Assembly (NCBI RefSeq): GCF_016841685.1
Contig: NZ_JAENYR010000041.1
Coordinates: forward strand, 1 to 32,343
DNA length: 32,343 nt
Source: Thiohalomonas denitrificans
GTDB taxonomy: Bacteria; Pseudomonadota; Gammaproteobacteria; Thiohalomonadales; Thiohalomonadaceae
Reading direction: 5' to 3'
The notes under the pieces: generated by a model
What the model was told of the DNA's origin: nothing
Databases searched by the model: none
Seen by the model: the letters and a program-made list of their open reading frames with translations, nothing else
Position numbers and translations under genes: made by a program
Shown here: positions 9,782 through 17,667 of the stretch, one piece after another
How positions within the stretch are numbered: the stretch's first letter is position 1
How the letters are laid out: every line of letters begins with the position of its first letter

Positions 9782-9965
9782 GGCGGAAAGCTACCGGATC
9801 GCCCCGGAAGCAACAAGTCTTGACAGACGATGGTCTTGGGTTTCGGCCTCCCACACACTGTAGCGATCGCGGATCTCGCCGGGAGTGTGCGCACGTTCGC
9901 CCCGATGAACCGGAAAATCCCGCCTATACTTGCTTCGATAGTGTTCAGGACGGAGTTATGTACCC

Positions 9966-10262
9966 ATGCAGGAAAAAGCCATTCAACGGCTCGAGAACCA
10001 ACTGGTCGGCTGGGAGCACCAGATCAATGAATTGGAAGCCGAATTGGATCGAATCGGACCGCGGACCCGCAGCCGCTATTTTCGCGATGTCCAGGAATTG
10101 AAGGAGCGGCGCGATGCTGCGAAGAACCGCTTGAGTCAACTGCGGCTCAAACAGGCCGAATCGTGGGAGGAAGAGGATCTGCAGGCGGGTATCATTCGCG
10201 TCTTCGATGACATCGGCTGCCGTGTCAATCGGCTGGTCTCGAAGGTTTCGCGGACCCACTGA
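9966..10262 (+). CDS. Small coiled-coil protein of unknown function
   Basis: The 98-residue protein is highly charged and helical. Residues 1-35 and 50-72 have heptad-like patterns (ENQLVGWEHQINELEAELD and ELKERRDAAKNRLSQLRL), suggesting a coiled-coil dimer or a protein-binding helix pair. There is no signal peptide or membrane segment. GGAG lies ten bases before the ATG, and a TATACT that could be a -10 box lies about 30 bases upstream without a good -35. It is on the opposite strand between rnhB and dnaE, which normally adjoin. I do not recognise the family. The codon use and composition look like a real gene. Confidence 0.7.
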   Translation: MQEKAIQRLENQLVGWEHQINELEAELDRIGPRTRSRYFRDVQELKERRDAAKNRLSQLRLKQAESWEEEDLQAGIIRVFDDIGCRVNRLVSKVSRTH

Positions 10263-10313
10263 TACTCAAATCAATACCAGGGCACCCCTTGGTCCACACC
10301 CCACGGGGCGCCC

Positions 10314-10964
10314 CTATCCAAATTCCCTTTCCAGCAACCGGCGCACTGGAGCGAACGTGGTCCGGTGTACAGGACTCGGCCCCAGACGGTTCAGGGCCTC
10401 CAGGTGGGCGGCCGTCGAATAGCCCTTGTGGCTGGCGAATCCATAGCCCGGGAATCGGGTATCCAACTCGGCCATTTCCCGGTCCCGGGTCACTTTGGCC
10501 ACAATGGACGCTGCACTGATCGCCGGCACCAGTGCATCCCCTCCAATGACATATTCGACCGAATACGGCACTCGAGGACACTGATTGCCATCAACCAGGA
10601 CGTGCTCCGGCTCGACGCCGAGCCCATCGACCGCCCTCGCCATGGCCTTCAACGTGGCCTGCAGGATATTGATCCGGTCGATCTCCTCCACCTCGGCCCG
10701 ACCGACCGCCCAGGCGAGTGCGCTCCCGGTAATCCTCCCGTAGAGCGCCTCCCGGGCCGCTGCGGAGAGCACCTTCGAGTCGTCGAGACCCTCGATAGGG
10801 TGGTTGGGATCGAGAATCACTGCCGCCGCCACTACCGCACCGGCAAGCGGTCCCCGTCCGGCTTCATCGACGCCCGCAAGCCGGTCACCCCCGGCGGAAA
10901 AATCGAAACGGGTCTGTATCGGCACTCGGATTTCTCTCCCCCGCTGGATTTTTTCCGAGAGCAT
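10314..10964 (-). CDS. rnhB: Ribonuclease HII
   Basis: RNase HII cuts RNA in RNA-DNA hybrids and removes single ribonucleotides misincorporated in DNA. The 216 residues hold the type 2 signature: [22 protein letters not shown] with the first Asp-Glu pair of the metal site, GLDDSKVLS with the next aspartate, and the VLVDGN motif. Length is normal (E. coli 198), with a short N-terminal extension of about 25 residues before the conserved core. The ATG at 10964 follows a G-rich AGGGGCGGGG stretch. In E. coli rnhB lies between lpxB and dnaE; here lpxB is 2.5 kb away on the opposite strand. Confidence 0.95.
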   Translation of the reverse strand: MLSEKIQRGREIRVPIQTRFDFSAGGDRLAGVDEAGRGPLAGAVVAAAVILDPNHPIEGLDDSKVLSAAAREALYGRITGSALAWAVGRAEVEEIDRINILQATLKAMARAVDGLGVEPEHVLVDGNQCPRVPYSVEYVIGGDALVPAISAASIVAKVTRDREMAELDTRFPGYGFASHKGYSTAAHLEALNRLGPSPVHRTTFAPVRRLLEREFG

Positions 10965-11214
10965 ACCCCGCCCCTAACGGCAAAGCACGCGTTGATTTGC
11001 ATCCGGGCAAATGCGATCATGCAGCGGCCTGCCGGACCCGGGTAATCATCGCCTGGGCAATGTGTACTCCTCGTTGCCCGGCTATCTACATCGCTCTAGG
11101 CATGCGCTGACGAAAGAGCGAAGCTCCTTGGCAGATCGCAAACGATTACCTGAATCCGACAGAATGCCGGCCGTCGTGAAGCGGCTTCCGTTTCCTAACC
11201 TTCCGTGTTTGCAG

Positions 11215-12150
11215 ATGATACGAACCGCTGTTATCGGAGTCGGCTACCTTGGCCGCTTCCACGCCCAGAAGTATGCCGCGCTGCCTCATTCCGAACTGGT
11301 GGCAGTCACCGATGTGGACCCTGAAGCCGCCGCAAGAGTCGCCGAGGAGTTGGGTACCTGGGCTCTCTCCGACTACCGTGAGCTATTCGGCCAAGTGGAT
11401 GCGGTCAGTATCGTGGTGCCGACGCAGCTGCATTACGAGGTTGCCAAAGAGTGTCTGGAAAACGGCCTGCACGTGCTGGTCGAGAAGCCGATCACTGCGA
11501 CGGTGGCCCAGGCCGAAGAGCTGGTGCAACTCGCCCGGCAGCATCAACGGGTCCTGCAGGTGGGCCATCTGGAACGTTTCAACGCCGCCATTCTGGCGCT
11601 GGATGATGTGCTGCTGGATCCGCTGTTCATTGAATCCCACCGGCTGGCCTCCTTCAATCCGCGCGGCGCCGACGTCAACGTGGTACTCGATTTGATGATC
11701 CACGACATCGAGATCATTCAGAACCTGGTCCGCTCACCGGTGCTGGAGATCCATGCCGACGGGGTCTCCGTCCTCACCAACGAAACCGACATCGCCAACG
11801 CACGCATCAAGTTCGAAAACGGCTGCGTTGCCAACGTCACCGCCAGCCGGGTCAGCCTGAAACCACAACGCAAGATGCGGGTTTTCCAGCATGACATGTA
11901 CATCGGCATCGATTTTCAGGACAAGACGCTGAGTATCCACCGCAAGGGTGAGAAGGAGATGTTCCCCGGCATACCGGAAATCACCAGTGAAGAGACCGCC
12001 TTCGAAAGCAGCGATGCCATCATGGCGGAGATCGAGGCGTTCCTCGACTCCATTACCGAGGGCAAACCGGCGGTGGTCAGTGGTGAAGATGGGTGCCAGG
12101 CACTGAAGACCGCCACCCGAATAACCGAAATGGTCACCCGCAGCCACTGA
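11215..12150 (+). CDS. gnnA: Gfo/Idh/MocA-family oxidoreductase, probable GnnA (UDP-GlcNAc 3-dehydrogenase)
   Basis: GnnA oxidises the 3-hydroxyl of UDP-GlcNAc with NAD(+), forming the 3-keto sugar that GnnB then aminates. The 311 residues start with a Rossmann fold carrying GVGYLG (8-13), then the family motif EKP (90-92) and LMIHDIEII with the probable catalytic histidine. The reading frame is open further upstream (ATGs at 11011 and 11164), but MIRTAVIGVG is the natural start of the fold; its ribosome site is weak. The function rests on the adjacent aminotransferase and lpxB, the arrangement known from Acidithiobacillus ferrooxidans, where gnnA and gnnB lie beside lpx genes. Alone, the sequence would only support a sugar dehydrogenase. 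Confidence 0.85.
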   Translation: MIRTAVIGVGYLGRFHAQKYAALPHSELVAVTDVDPEAAARVAEELGTWALSDYRELFGQVDAVSIVVPTQLHYEVAKECLENGLHVLVEKPITATVAQAEELVQLARQHQRVLQVGHLERFNAAILALDDVLLDPLFIESHRLASFNPRGADVNVVLDLMIHDIEIIQNLVRSPVLEIHADGVSVLTNETDIANARIKFENGCVANVTASRVSLKPQRKMRVFQHDMYIGIDFQDKTLSIHRKGEKEMFPGIPEITSEETAFESSDAIMAEIEAFLDSITEGKPAVVSGEDGCQALKTATRITEMVTRSH

Positions 12151-12346
12151 CCCGATATTGATCATGTTCACCGCAAAGGCCCAAAGAGCGCCAGGAACCG
12201 ATAGCGGACCGCAAATCAGGCGGTGCAGTCGTAACAAAAAAGCAACAACATTACGGCGAAGGCAAAGTATCCTAAAATCAGGTCCTTGTGCTCTTTAGAC
12301 CTTTGCAGTAAAGAATCCGGGCTAACGAATCTAAGGAGTTCCCGAT

Positions 12347-13444
12347 ATGATCCCAATGGTGGATCTCAAGGGCCAGTATCTCGCCATCAAAGACGAGATC
12401 GACGCCGGTCTGTTGCAAGCACTGGAAAAAACGCAATTCATTCTGGGCCCGAATGTGCAGGCCTTCGAGCGGGAGACCGCCGAATACCTGGGGGCGGAAC
12501 ACGCCATCGCGGTCGCCTCTGGAACCGACGCCCTGCACCTGGGACTGATCGCCGCCGGAATCCAGCCGGGCGACGAGATAATCACGACACCCTTCACCTT
12601 TATCGCCACCGCCGAGGCGATCCGCTATGTAGGTGCTACGCCGGTCTTTGTGGACATCGACCCAGACACGTTCAACATCGACTTGGCGAAGACAGCGGCC
12701 GCCATCACCGAGCGGACCCGCGCCCTGCTTCCCGTGCACCTATTCGGTCAGCCGGTGGACATGCAGGCCGTCGGTGCATTGGCGCAGAAGCACGGCCTTT
12801 CTGTCATCGAGGATTGTGCGCAATCATTCGGCGCGGCCGTTGGCCAGCGGAAAACCGGTACCATTGGCGCCGTCGGCGCCTTCAGCTTCTTTCCCAGCAA
12901 AAACCTGGGCGGTTTCGGCGACGGCGGGCTGATCACCACCAACTCGACCCCCATGGCCGAACACCTGCGGGTCCTGCGTAACCACGGCAGCTGGAAGCAG
13001 TACCATCACTCCGAGATCGGTTTCAACAGCCGCCTGGATGAGCTCCAGGCCGTCATTCTGCGTGCCAAGCTCAAATACATCGATCAATACAACGACAGCC
13101 GTCGGCGGGTTGCCCACCGCTATACCTCTGCGCTGAAAGAGATGACCGACATCACGCCGCCGCACGAGGATGGCATCGGCCGCCATGTGTACCATCAGTA
13201 CACACTGCTCTCGGAGCGCCGGGATCAAATCATGCAGGCGCTGCGCGGTAACGACATTGCCTGCGCCGTCTATTACCCGATCCCGCTCCACCGGCAGGAG
13301 GTGTTTGCCGAAGCGTGCCAAGGCGTCGAACTGCCTGTGGCCGAGGCCGTAACAGCCCAATGCCTCTCCCTGCCTATTTTCCCCGAAATGACCGATGAAC
13401 AGGTGGATACGGTCATCGGCGTGATCAGCAAAACCGTCACCTGA
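12347..13444 (+). CDS. gnnB: DegT/DnrJ/EryC1-family aminotransferase, probable GnnB
   Basis: GnnB is a PLP enzyme that transfers an amino group from glutamate to the 3-keto sugar made by GnnA, giving UDP-GlcNAc3N, the donor for lipid A with amide-linked acyl chains at position 3. The 365 residues have the classical fold-type I features: ASGTDALHLGL for phosphate binding, EDCAQSFGA with the PLP-ring aspartate (156), and FSFFPSKNLGGFGDGG with the Schiff-base lysine at 185. The ATG follows AAGGAG at a good distance. The 196-base gap after gnnA contains no gene. Other DegT members make different amino sugars, so the substrate is inferred from the gnnA-lpxB context. Confidence 0.87.
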   Translation: MIPMVDLKGQYLAIKDEIDAGLLQALEKTQFILGPNVQAFERETAEYLGAEHAIAVASGTDALHLGLIAAGIQPGDEIITTPFTFIATAEAIRYVGATPVFVDIDPDTFNIDLAKTAAAITERTRALLPVHLFGQPVDMQAVGALAQKHGLSVIEDCAQSFGAAVGQRKTGTIGAVGAFSFFPSKNLGGFGDGGLITTNSTPMAEHLRVLRNHGSWKQYHHSEIGFNSRLDELQAVILRAKLKYIDQYNDSRRRVAHRYTSALKEMTDITPPHEDGIGRHVYHQYTLLSERRDQIMQALRGNDIACAVYYPIPLHRQEVFAEACQGVELPVAEAVTAQCLSLPIFPEMTDEQVDTVIGVISKTVT

Positions 13445-13531
13445 AGATCGATAGCCACAGAGATCGCACAGACACAGAGAAGGCGGAAATGGCCTCCATC
13501 CCATCAAGCCAATCACCAATAACCGATTAAC

Positions 13532-14683
13532 GTGCACTCTGTGGCTAGCAATCAGCGGGTGATGATCGTCGCCGGGGAGGCCTCCGGCGAGTCGCGGGCG
13601 GCGCGGTTGGTGGAAGAAGCACACCTACTGCGCCCCGATGTCGAGTTCTTCGGGATCGGCGGACCGCGCATGCGCGCCGCCGGCGTGAAGACCCTGGTGG
13701 ACTGCCGCGACATGGCGGTTCTCGGTCTGTTCGAAATCCTCAGACACTTCCGCTTTATCTATGGCGTCCTGCAGCGGATGCGCCGGCTTCTGGCAAGCGA
13801 ACGACCCGATCTGCTGGTTTTGGTGGACTACTCCGGTTTCAATCTGAAACTCGCCAAAAGCGCCAGGCAGTTGGGCATCCCCGTTTTCTATTACATCAGT
13901 CCCCAGGTCTGGGCCTGGCGCCGCAAGCGCGTTTACACCATCAAGGAGTATGTGGACCTGATGGCGGTGGTCTTCCCTTTCGAAGAGTCGTTTTACCGGG
14001 AGTATGGCGTACCGGTGCGGTACGTCGGTCACCCCCTGGTCGATGAGGTCGGTAGTGACTTGACCCGCGACGAGGCGGCCCGCGCCTTCGGCCTCGATCC
14101 GGCCCGCCCGATTATCGGTCTGTTTCCGGGGAGCCGCCGGAGCGAATTGCAGCGTCTTCTGCCGCTGTTGCTGGAAGCCGCCACGCTGCTGCAGTCGCAT
14201 ATCGGAAAGGTACAGTTTTTGTTGCCACAGTCATCGAGTCTCGATCGTCACGAACTCGATGTTCACCTGGAGAGCAGCAGCGCCAACGTCACCGTCGTGG
14301 AGGACCGCTTTTACGACGTCATCCGCGCCTGTGACGCCGTTGCCACAGCATCCGGTACCGCGACGCTGGAAGTCGCCTTGATGGGCGTCCCGCTGACCGT
14401 CGTGTACAAGGTGTCACCGCTCAGTTTCGCCATCATGCGACGGCTGATAAAGCTCCCGCACATCGCCATGTGCAATATCGTAGCCGGTCGCCAGGTGGCA
14501 CGGGAGCTCCTCCAGGGCGAGGCGACCCCGCAGGCCCTGGCTGCCGAGCTCGAACAGCTCCTGCTGCCGCAAATCCATACCCGTTCGGTGGAGGACCTTA
14601 AAGAGGTGCGCGGGAAGCTCGGTGAACCCGGGGGCGCCCGGCGTGCCGCCGAACTGCTCGATGGCATGCTGCCGATCCGGTAA
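13532..14683 (+). CDS. lpxB: Lipid-A-disaccharide synthase
   Basis: LpxB is a peripheral inner-membrane glycosyltransferase (GT19) that joins lipid X to the UDP-2,3-diacyl sugar, making the lipid A disaccharide. The 383-residue protein shows GEASGES near the N-terminus, SPQVWAWR, LFPGSRRSEL (the donor-binding PGSR motif) and ATASGTATLE near the C-terminus, all typical. The start is a GTG at 13532, with another GTG at 13541; neither has a strong ribosome site. It follows gnnB by 87 bases and probably belongs to the same transcript. lpxA, usually nearby, is not in the window. The short inverted-repeat element at 14756 follows the gene. Confidence 0.96.
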   Translation: MHSVASNQRVMIVAGEASGESRAARLVEEAHLLRPDVEFFGIGGPRMRAAGVKTLVDCRDMAVLGLFEILRHFRFIYGVLQRMRRLLASERPDLLVLVDYSGFNLKLAKSARQLGIPVFYYISPQVWAWRRKRVYTIKEYVDLMAVVFPFEESFYREYGVPVRYVGHPLVDEVGSDLTRDEAARAFGLDPARPIIGLFPGSRRSELQRLLPLLLEAATLLQSHIGKVQFLLPQSSSLDRHELDVHLESSSANVTVVEDRFYDVIRACDAVATASGTATLEVALMGVPLTVVYKVSPLSFAIMRRLIKLPHIAMCNIVAGRQVARELLQGEATPQALAAELEQLLLPQIHTRSVEDLKEVRGKLGEPGGARRAAELLDGMLPIR

Positions 14684-14755
14684 CTGCTTTGTGATTTCAT
14701 GGCAAGACACCAGAAAACCGGGTGGCTACGCCTTTGCGGTGAGCACTCCGGCTAG

Positions 14756-14823
14756 GGGCCTGTCCGAGAATAGACTGACCTACAGTCTTGCCCTCTTGAC
14801 TGTCGCTATTCTCGGACAGGCTC
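14756..14823. mobile_element. Short inverted-repeat transposable element (MITE-like), copy 1
   Basis: The ends GGGCCTGTCCGAGAATAG and its near-perfect inverse (GAGCCTGTCCGAGAATAG on the other strand) form 18-base terminal inverted repeats with one mismatch. CTAG lies on both sides (14752-14755 and 14824-14827), as expected of a 4-base target duplication. The 68-base element has no coding capacity. Read on the minus strand, its first 39 bases match copy 2 (from 25637) at 34 positions, and its last 26 match at 25, so it is an internally shortened copy. It lies between the convergent lpxB and nadE, and the right CTAG contains the nadE stop. The whole can fold as a hairpin and may end transcripts from both sides. 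The parent transposon is not in the window. Confidence 0.75.
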
Positions 14824-15810
14824 CTAGTCAGCACAAAGCAGTGGTGGTGCATGAAGGTAACTGGCCATCCGCCGTTTCTTTTCGATATCGGCATAAACCC
14901 GTAACGCCCCGTCGGTGCCGATATCCAATACCTGACCCAGCTCCTGGGCTGCACGGCCATGGTCGTAGGCCCAGAGCGCCAGGTCCATCTCCCCGTACGG
15001 GAGTGCGAAATAGAATTCGTCCTGGCCCTGTGCAAGGCTGTAGGTGTCGGTACTCGGCAGAGCCATTCGGATCGACTCCGGGATATCGAAGTGCTCCGCC
15101 AACGCATACACCTGGGTTTTATAAAGATGCGCGATAGGCTTGAGATCGGCCGAGCCGTCACCATTTTTCACAAAAAAGCCCAGGTCATACTCGAGCCGAT
15201 TAGGCGTACCCACCACCGCATAGTTGAAGCGATCCGCATAGTGGTACTCCAGCATCTTGCGGACCCGCTGCTTGTAGTTGGTGGCAGCGACGATCTGCAG
15301 ATACTCCTCCATCCTCAGGCGCTGCTCACGTAACTGCCCGTCCGGGGATTCGACCACCAGGTTGAAGTGGTTGATCCGCCCGTCCTGACCGCCACGAATC
15401 ACGATTTTGTTGCGCCAGTCAGTGTCGTAGTCGGAAAAGACCCGTCGAATTGCATCATCCCGGGTCTGATAACACCCCAAGGCCTGCAGAGTTGCGGTGA
15501 TATCCCGGATTTCATAGCTGATGCCCAGCTGTTCTGCGAGCATCCGGCCCTTTTCGAGGCTTTCACTCGAGGCGTCATCTTCCGGCATCAGCAACGCGAA
15601 CACCCGCTCCGGTCCCACGGCCTCGACTGCCAGCGCGGCACAGACACTGCTGTCGACGCCTCCGGACAGACCCAGAACCATTCCCCGCCGTTTCAAACTG
15701 GCCCGAAGGTGCTCCCGGATTCCGCGACCGATCCGTTCGGCTTCGGAAGAGGGATCCAGGGTCAGCACTCCATAGCTCAGACTCGACTTCGCTGTCATCG
15801 TATCTGCCAT
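14824..15810 (-). CDS. NadE-like NAD synthetase family ATP pyrophosphatase
   Basis: NAD synthetases adenylate deamido-NAD with ATP and replace AMP by ammonia. The 328-residue protein has the PP-loop SGGVDSS (49-55) and GFFVKNGDGSADLKPIAHLY, a region typical of ammonia-dependent NadE. It is about 50 residues longer than usual, owing to an insert around 110-175 (RNKIVIRGGQDGRINHFN onward), and the usual N-x-x-E motif reads NRLEYD. There is no glutaminase domain, so it needs free or delivered ammonia. The ATG lies two bases after the ligase stop, with GAGGAAGG upstream, so it is the last gene of the polysaccharide operon. It could be the cell's NAD synthetase or a pathway-specific amidating enzyme. 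Its TAG stop is in the target site of the adjacent mobile element. Confidence 0.85.
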   Translation of the reverse strand: MADTMTAKSSLSYGVLTLDPSSEAERIGRGIREHLRASLKRRGMVLGLSGGVDSSVCAALAVEAVGPERVFALLMPEDDASSESLEKGRMLAEQLGISYEIRDITATLQALGCYQTRDDAIRRVFSDYDTDWRNKIVIRGGQDGRINHFNLVVESPDGQLREQRLRMEEYLQIVAATNYKQRVRKMLEYHYADRFNYAVVGTPNRLEYDLGFFVKNGDGSADLKPIAHLYKTQVYALAEHFDIPESIRMALPSTDTYSLAQGQDEFYFALPYGEMDLALWAYDHGRAAQELGQVLDIGTDGALRVYADIEKKRRMASYLHAPPLLCAD

Positions 15811-15812
15811 CG

Positions 15813-17414
15813 TTACACCTTCCTCAATGCGGCGCCTTCGCCTGTTATCTGCGCAAATTCGGCAGACAGATGTCGCTTATCCACCTTTCCGTTTGCTGTC
15901 CGAGGCAACTGTTCGATGATCTCAAAATGCCTGGGAACCATGAAAGGCTCGAGCTTTTCGCTACACCCCGCTTTCAGGTGCGCGGGAGTGATCTCGCTCG
16001 TTCCATCCGGTTCGACAAAGGCACAAATCGCCTGTCCCAAAATGGGGTCATCCATTCCGAGCACCGCCGCCTGGTGGACACCTTCGAGCCCGCAAAGCAC
16101 TCTCTCCACCTCTACCGGACTGACCTTTTCACCACGGCTTTTGATGACATCATCCGACCGTCCCACGAAATAGAGGTAGCCGTGCTCATCCGAACAGAAC
16201 AGGTCCTGGGTACACAGCATACGTTCCCCCGGCCAATTACCCGGCCTGAGCATCCGGGCCGTCTGCTCGGGTCGCCTCCAATACCCGAGCATCACGTGGG
16301 GGCCACGCACGTGAAGAATTCCGGTCTCCCCGGGCGGCGCCCGTGTGCCATCGTCACGCAGCACAAAAGCATCCGTCCCCGGGATCGCCTTGCCCACCGA
16401 ACCGGGCCGTTTTTCCAACTGCTCCGGATCGAGCCAGGTCGCTCGCTTGCACTCGGTCAAACCGTACATGCTGAAGACCAGCGATTCCGGAAACACCTTT
16501 TGCAGCCCGGCGATAAAACCTTCCGGCAGCGCTGCGGCAGTATTGGTTACCCGCTGCACGAAAGGAAATGTCTTGCCGTTGCGCCGGTAGCCGTCAATCA
16601 GACTCGCAAACAGCGTCGGTACGCCGGGAAACACCGTCGCCCGTTCTTTTTCCAGTCGCGCCAGCACTTGCCCGGCAAACGCAAACGATTTCTCCAGTAT
16701 CAGGGTTGCTCCGAGCTGAACCGACATAAGCAGCTGGTACAGGCCATAATCGAACGCCAAAGGCAAAACGCAGAGCACCCGGTCGTCTTCAGACAGACGC
16801 AGATATTCGATGATACTGGTCGATGCAAATACCATGCTCTGATGGTTGTGCATCACGCCTTTCGGTTCACCGGTACTGCCGGAGGTATAGATTAGCGCCG
16901 CCAGATCGGTCGCTATCACCGGTCGGGGCTCAATTAAAGGCGCCGCTACATCTTCAAATAGGGCTTCGATGCTTTCAAAGTGAACGGATTCTCCACTCAC
17001 GGCCGTATAACGCAAGCTGCTGTCGACCGTTCCCAGGACGCCGCTCAGCGGCTCAACAAGCTTCGCTTCTCCAATGAGCGCAGTTGCCTGGCTGTCCTTT
17101 GCGATAAACAGGAACTTGTCCGGCCTGGTCTGCGGATTGATCACGGCCAGTACGCCACCCGCGATCCACACTGCATAGATCGATACCGCCGCCGCCCATC
17201 CATTTTCCAGCCAAAGCAGCACCCGATCACCAGGCTGGACACCGTGCGTTTGCAGGGCACCGGCCAGACGCCGGGCGGAATCCCACAACTCCCGGTAGCT
17301 GTGGTGTACGCCGTCGGCGATCACACTCGCTTTGTCAGGTGCGCGTGATGAGCTCAATACCAGGGCGTCATGCACGAGCCGCTGAATACGAGTCGTACTT
17401 CCCCGCTCAGGCAT
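15813..17414 (-). CDS. AMP-forming acyl-CoA ligase-like enzyme, exosortase-A-locus type
   Basis: Enzymes of this superfamily adenylate a carboxylic acid and pass it to a thiol of CoA or a carrier protein. The 533-residue protein has the ATP-binding loop LIYTSGSTGEPKGV, the SRGEKVSPVEVERVL hinge region and the C-terminal catalytic lysine in RTANGKVDKRHL. The ATG at 17414 overlaps the last eight bases of the carrier-protein gene (AATGCCTGA), and the protein begins MPERGSTTRIQRLVHDALVL, so a longer start at 17501 is unlikely. The direct overlap with a carrier protein suggests the carrier, not CoA, is the thiol acceptor. It resembles the ligase family found in exosortase A loci (TIGR03098). The substrate acid is unknown. 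Confidence 0.88.
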   Translation of the reverse strand: MPERGSTTRIQRLVHDALVLSSSRAPDKASVIADGVHHSYRELWDSARRLAGALQTHGVQPGDRVLLWLENGWAAAVSIYAVWIAGGVLAVINPQTRPDKFLFIAKDSQATALIGEAKLVEPLSGVLGTVDSSLRYTAVSGESVHFESIEALFEDVAAPLIEPRPVIATDLAALIYTSGSTGEPKGVMHNHQSMVFASTSIIEYLRLSEDDRVLCVLPLAFDYGLYQLLMSVQLGATLILEKSFAFAGQVLARLEKERATVFPGVPTLFASLIDGYRRNGKTFPFVQRVTNTAAALPEGFIAGLQKVFPESLVFSMYGLTECKRATWLDPEQLEKRPGSVGKAIPGTDAFVLRDDGTRAPPGETGILHVRGPHVMLGYWRRPEQTARMLRPGNWPGERMLCTQDLFCSDEHGYLYFVGRSDDVIKSRGEKVSPVEVERVLCGLEGVHQAAVLGMDDPILGQAICAFVEPDGTSEITPAHLKAGCSEKLEPFMVPRHFEIIEQLPRTANGKVDKRHLSAEFAQITGEGAALRKV

Positions 17415-17667
17415 TTGCCGCGATGCGCTGTTTTCGAAGGACAAAGCCGACAATTTGGTTGATAGAGTCGAGGTTGTCGGGAAGGAGTTCATCATCGGCA
17501 ACCCCGATGCCGAACTCCTCTTCGAGAAAGGCGACCAGCTCCATCACACCGGTAGAATCGATGATCCCGCGTTCCAGCAGGGATTCCTGATTTTCCAATA
17601 CGGAATCATCGTCAGTAAAAAGAAAATTATCGAGGATATAGGCGCGAACATCATGCTCGATGGACAT
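17407..17667 (-). CDS. Acyl carrier protein
   Basis: The 86-residue protein is a phosphopantetheine carrier. The attachment serine is Ser38 in GIIDSTGVMELVAFLEEEFG; the usual DSL motif here reads DST, which also occurs in standalone carriers. The protein is acidic and four-helical in pattern. The chosen ATG at 17667 gives MSIEHDVRAYILDNF, has GGAGAG just upstream, and overlaps the amidotransferase stop by 17 bases; an earlier in-frame start at 17718 would lie deep inside that gene. Its own stop overlaps the ligase start. The arrangement implies a dedicated carrier for this operon, not the fatty-acid AcpP. Confidence 0.9.
   Translation of the reverse strand: MSIEHDVRAYILDNFLFTDDDSVLENQESLLERGIIDSTGVMELVAFLEEEFGIGVADDELLPDNLDSINQIVGFVLRKQRIAANA

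Noticed and set aside
12240-12300. TAAAAT as a -10 box upstream of gnnB
   Set aside because: No -35 sequence with more than two consensus matches lies at a suitable distance.
13452-13490. CACAGAG-like short repeats between gnnB and lpxB, and a similar CCGCAAAGGC motif after gnnA
   Set aside because: Only two or three imperfect units of each are present, too few to call an array; such motifs are common between genes of this kind of bacterium.
12824-13624. A 266-residue minus-strand open frame opposite gnnB and the start of lpxB
   Set aside because: Both plus-strand genes are well supported by catalytic motifs; this frame spans two genes antisense and shows no family features.
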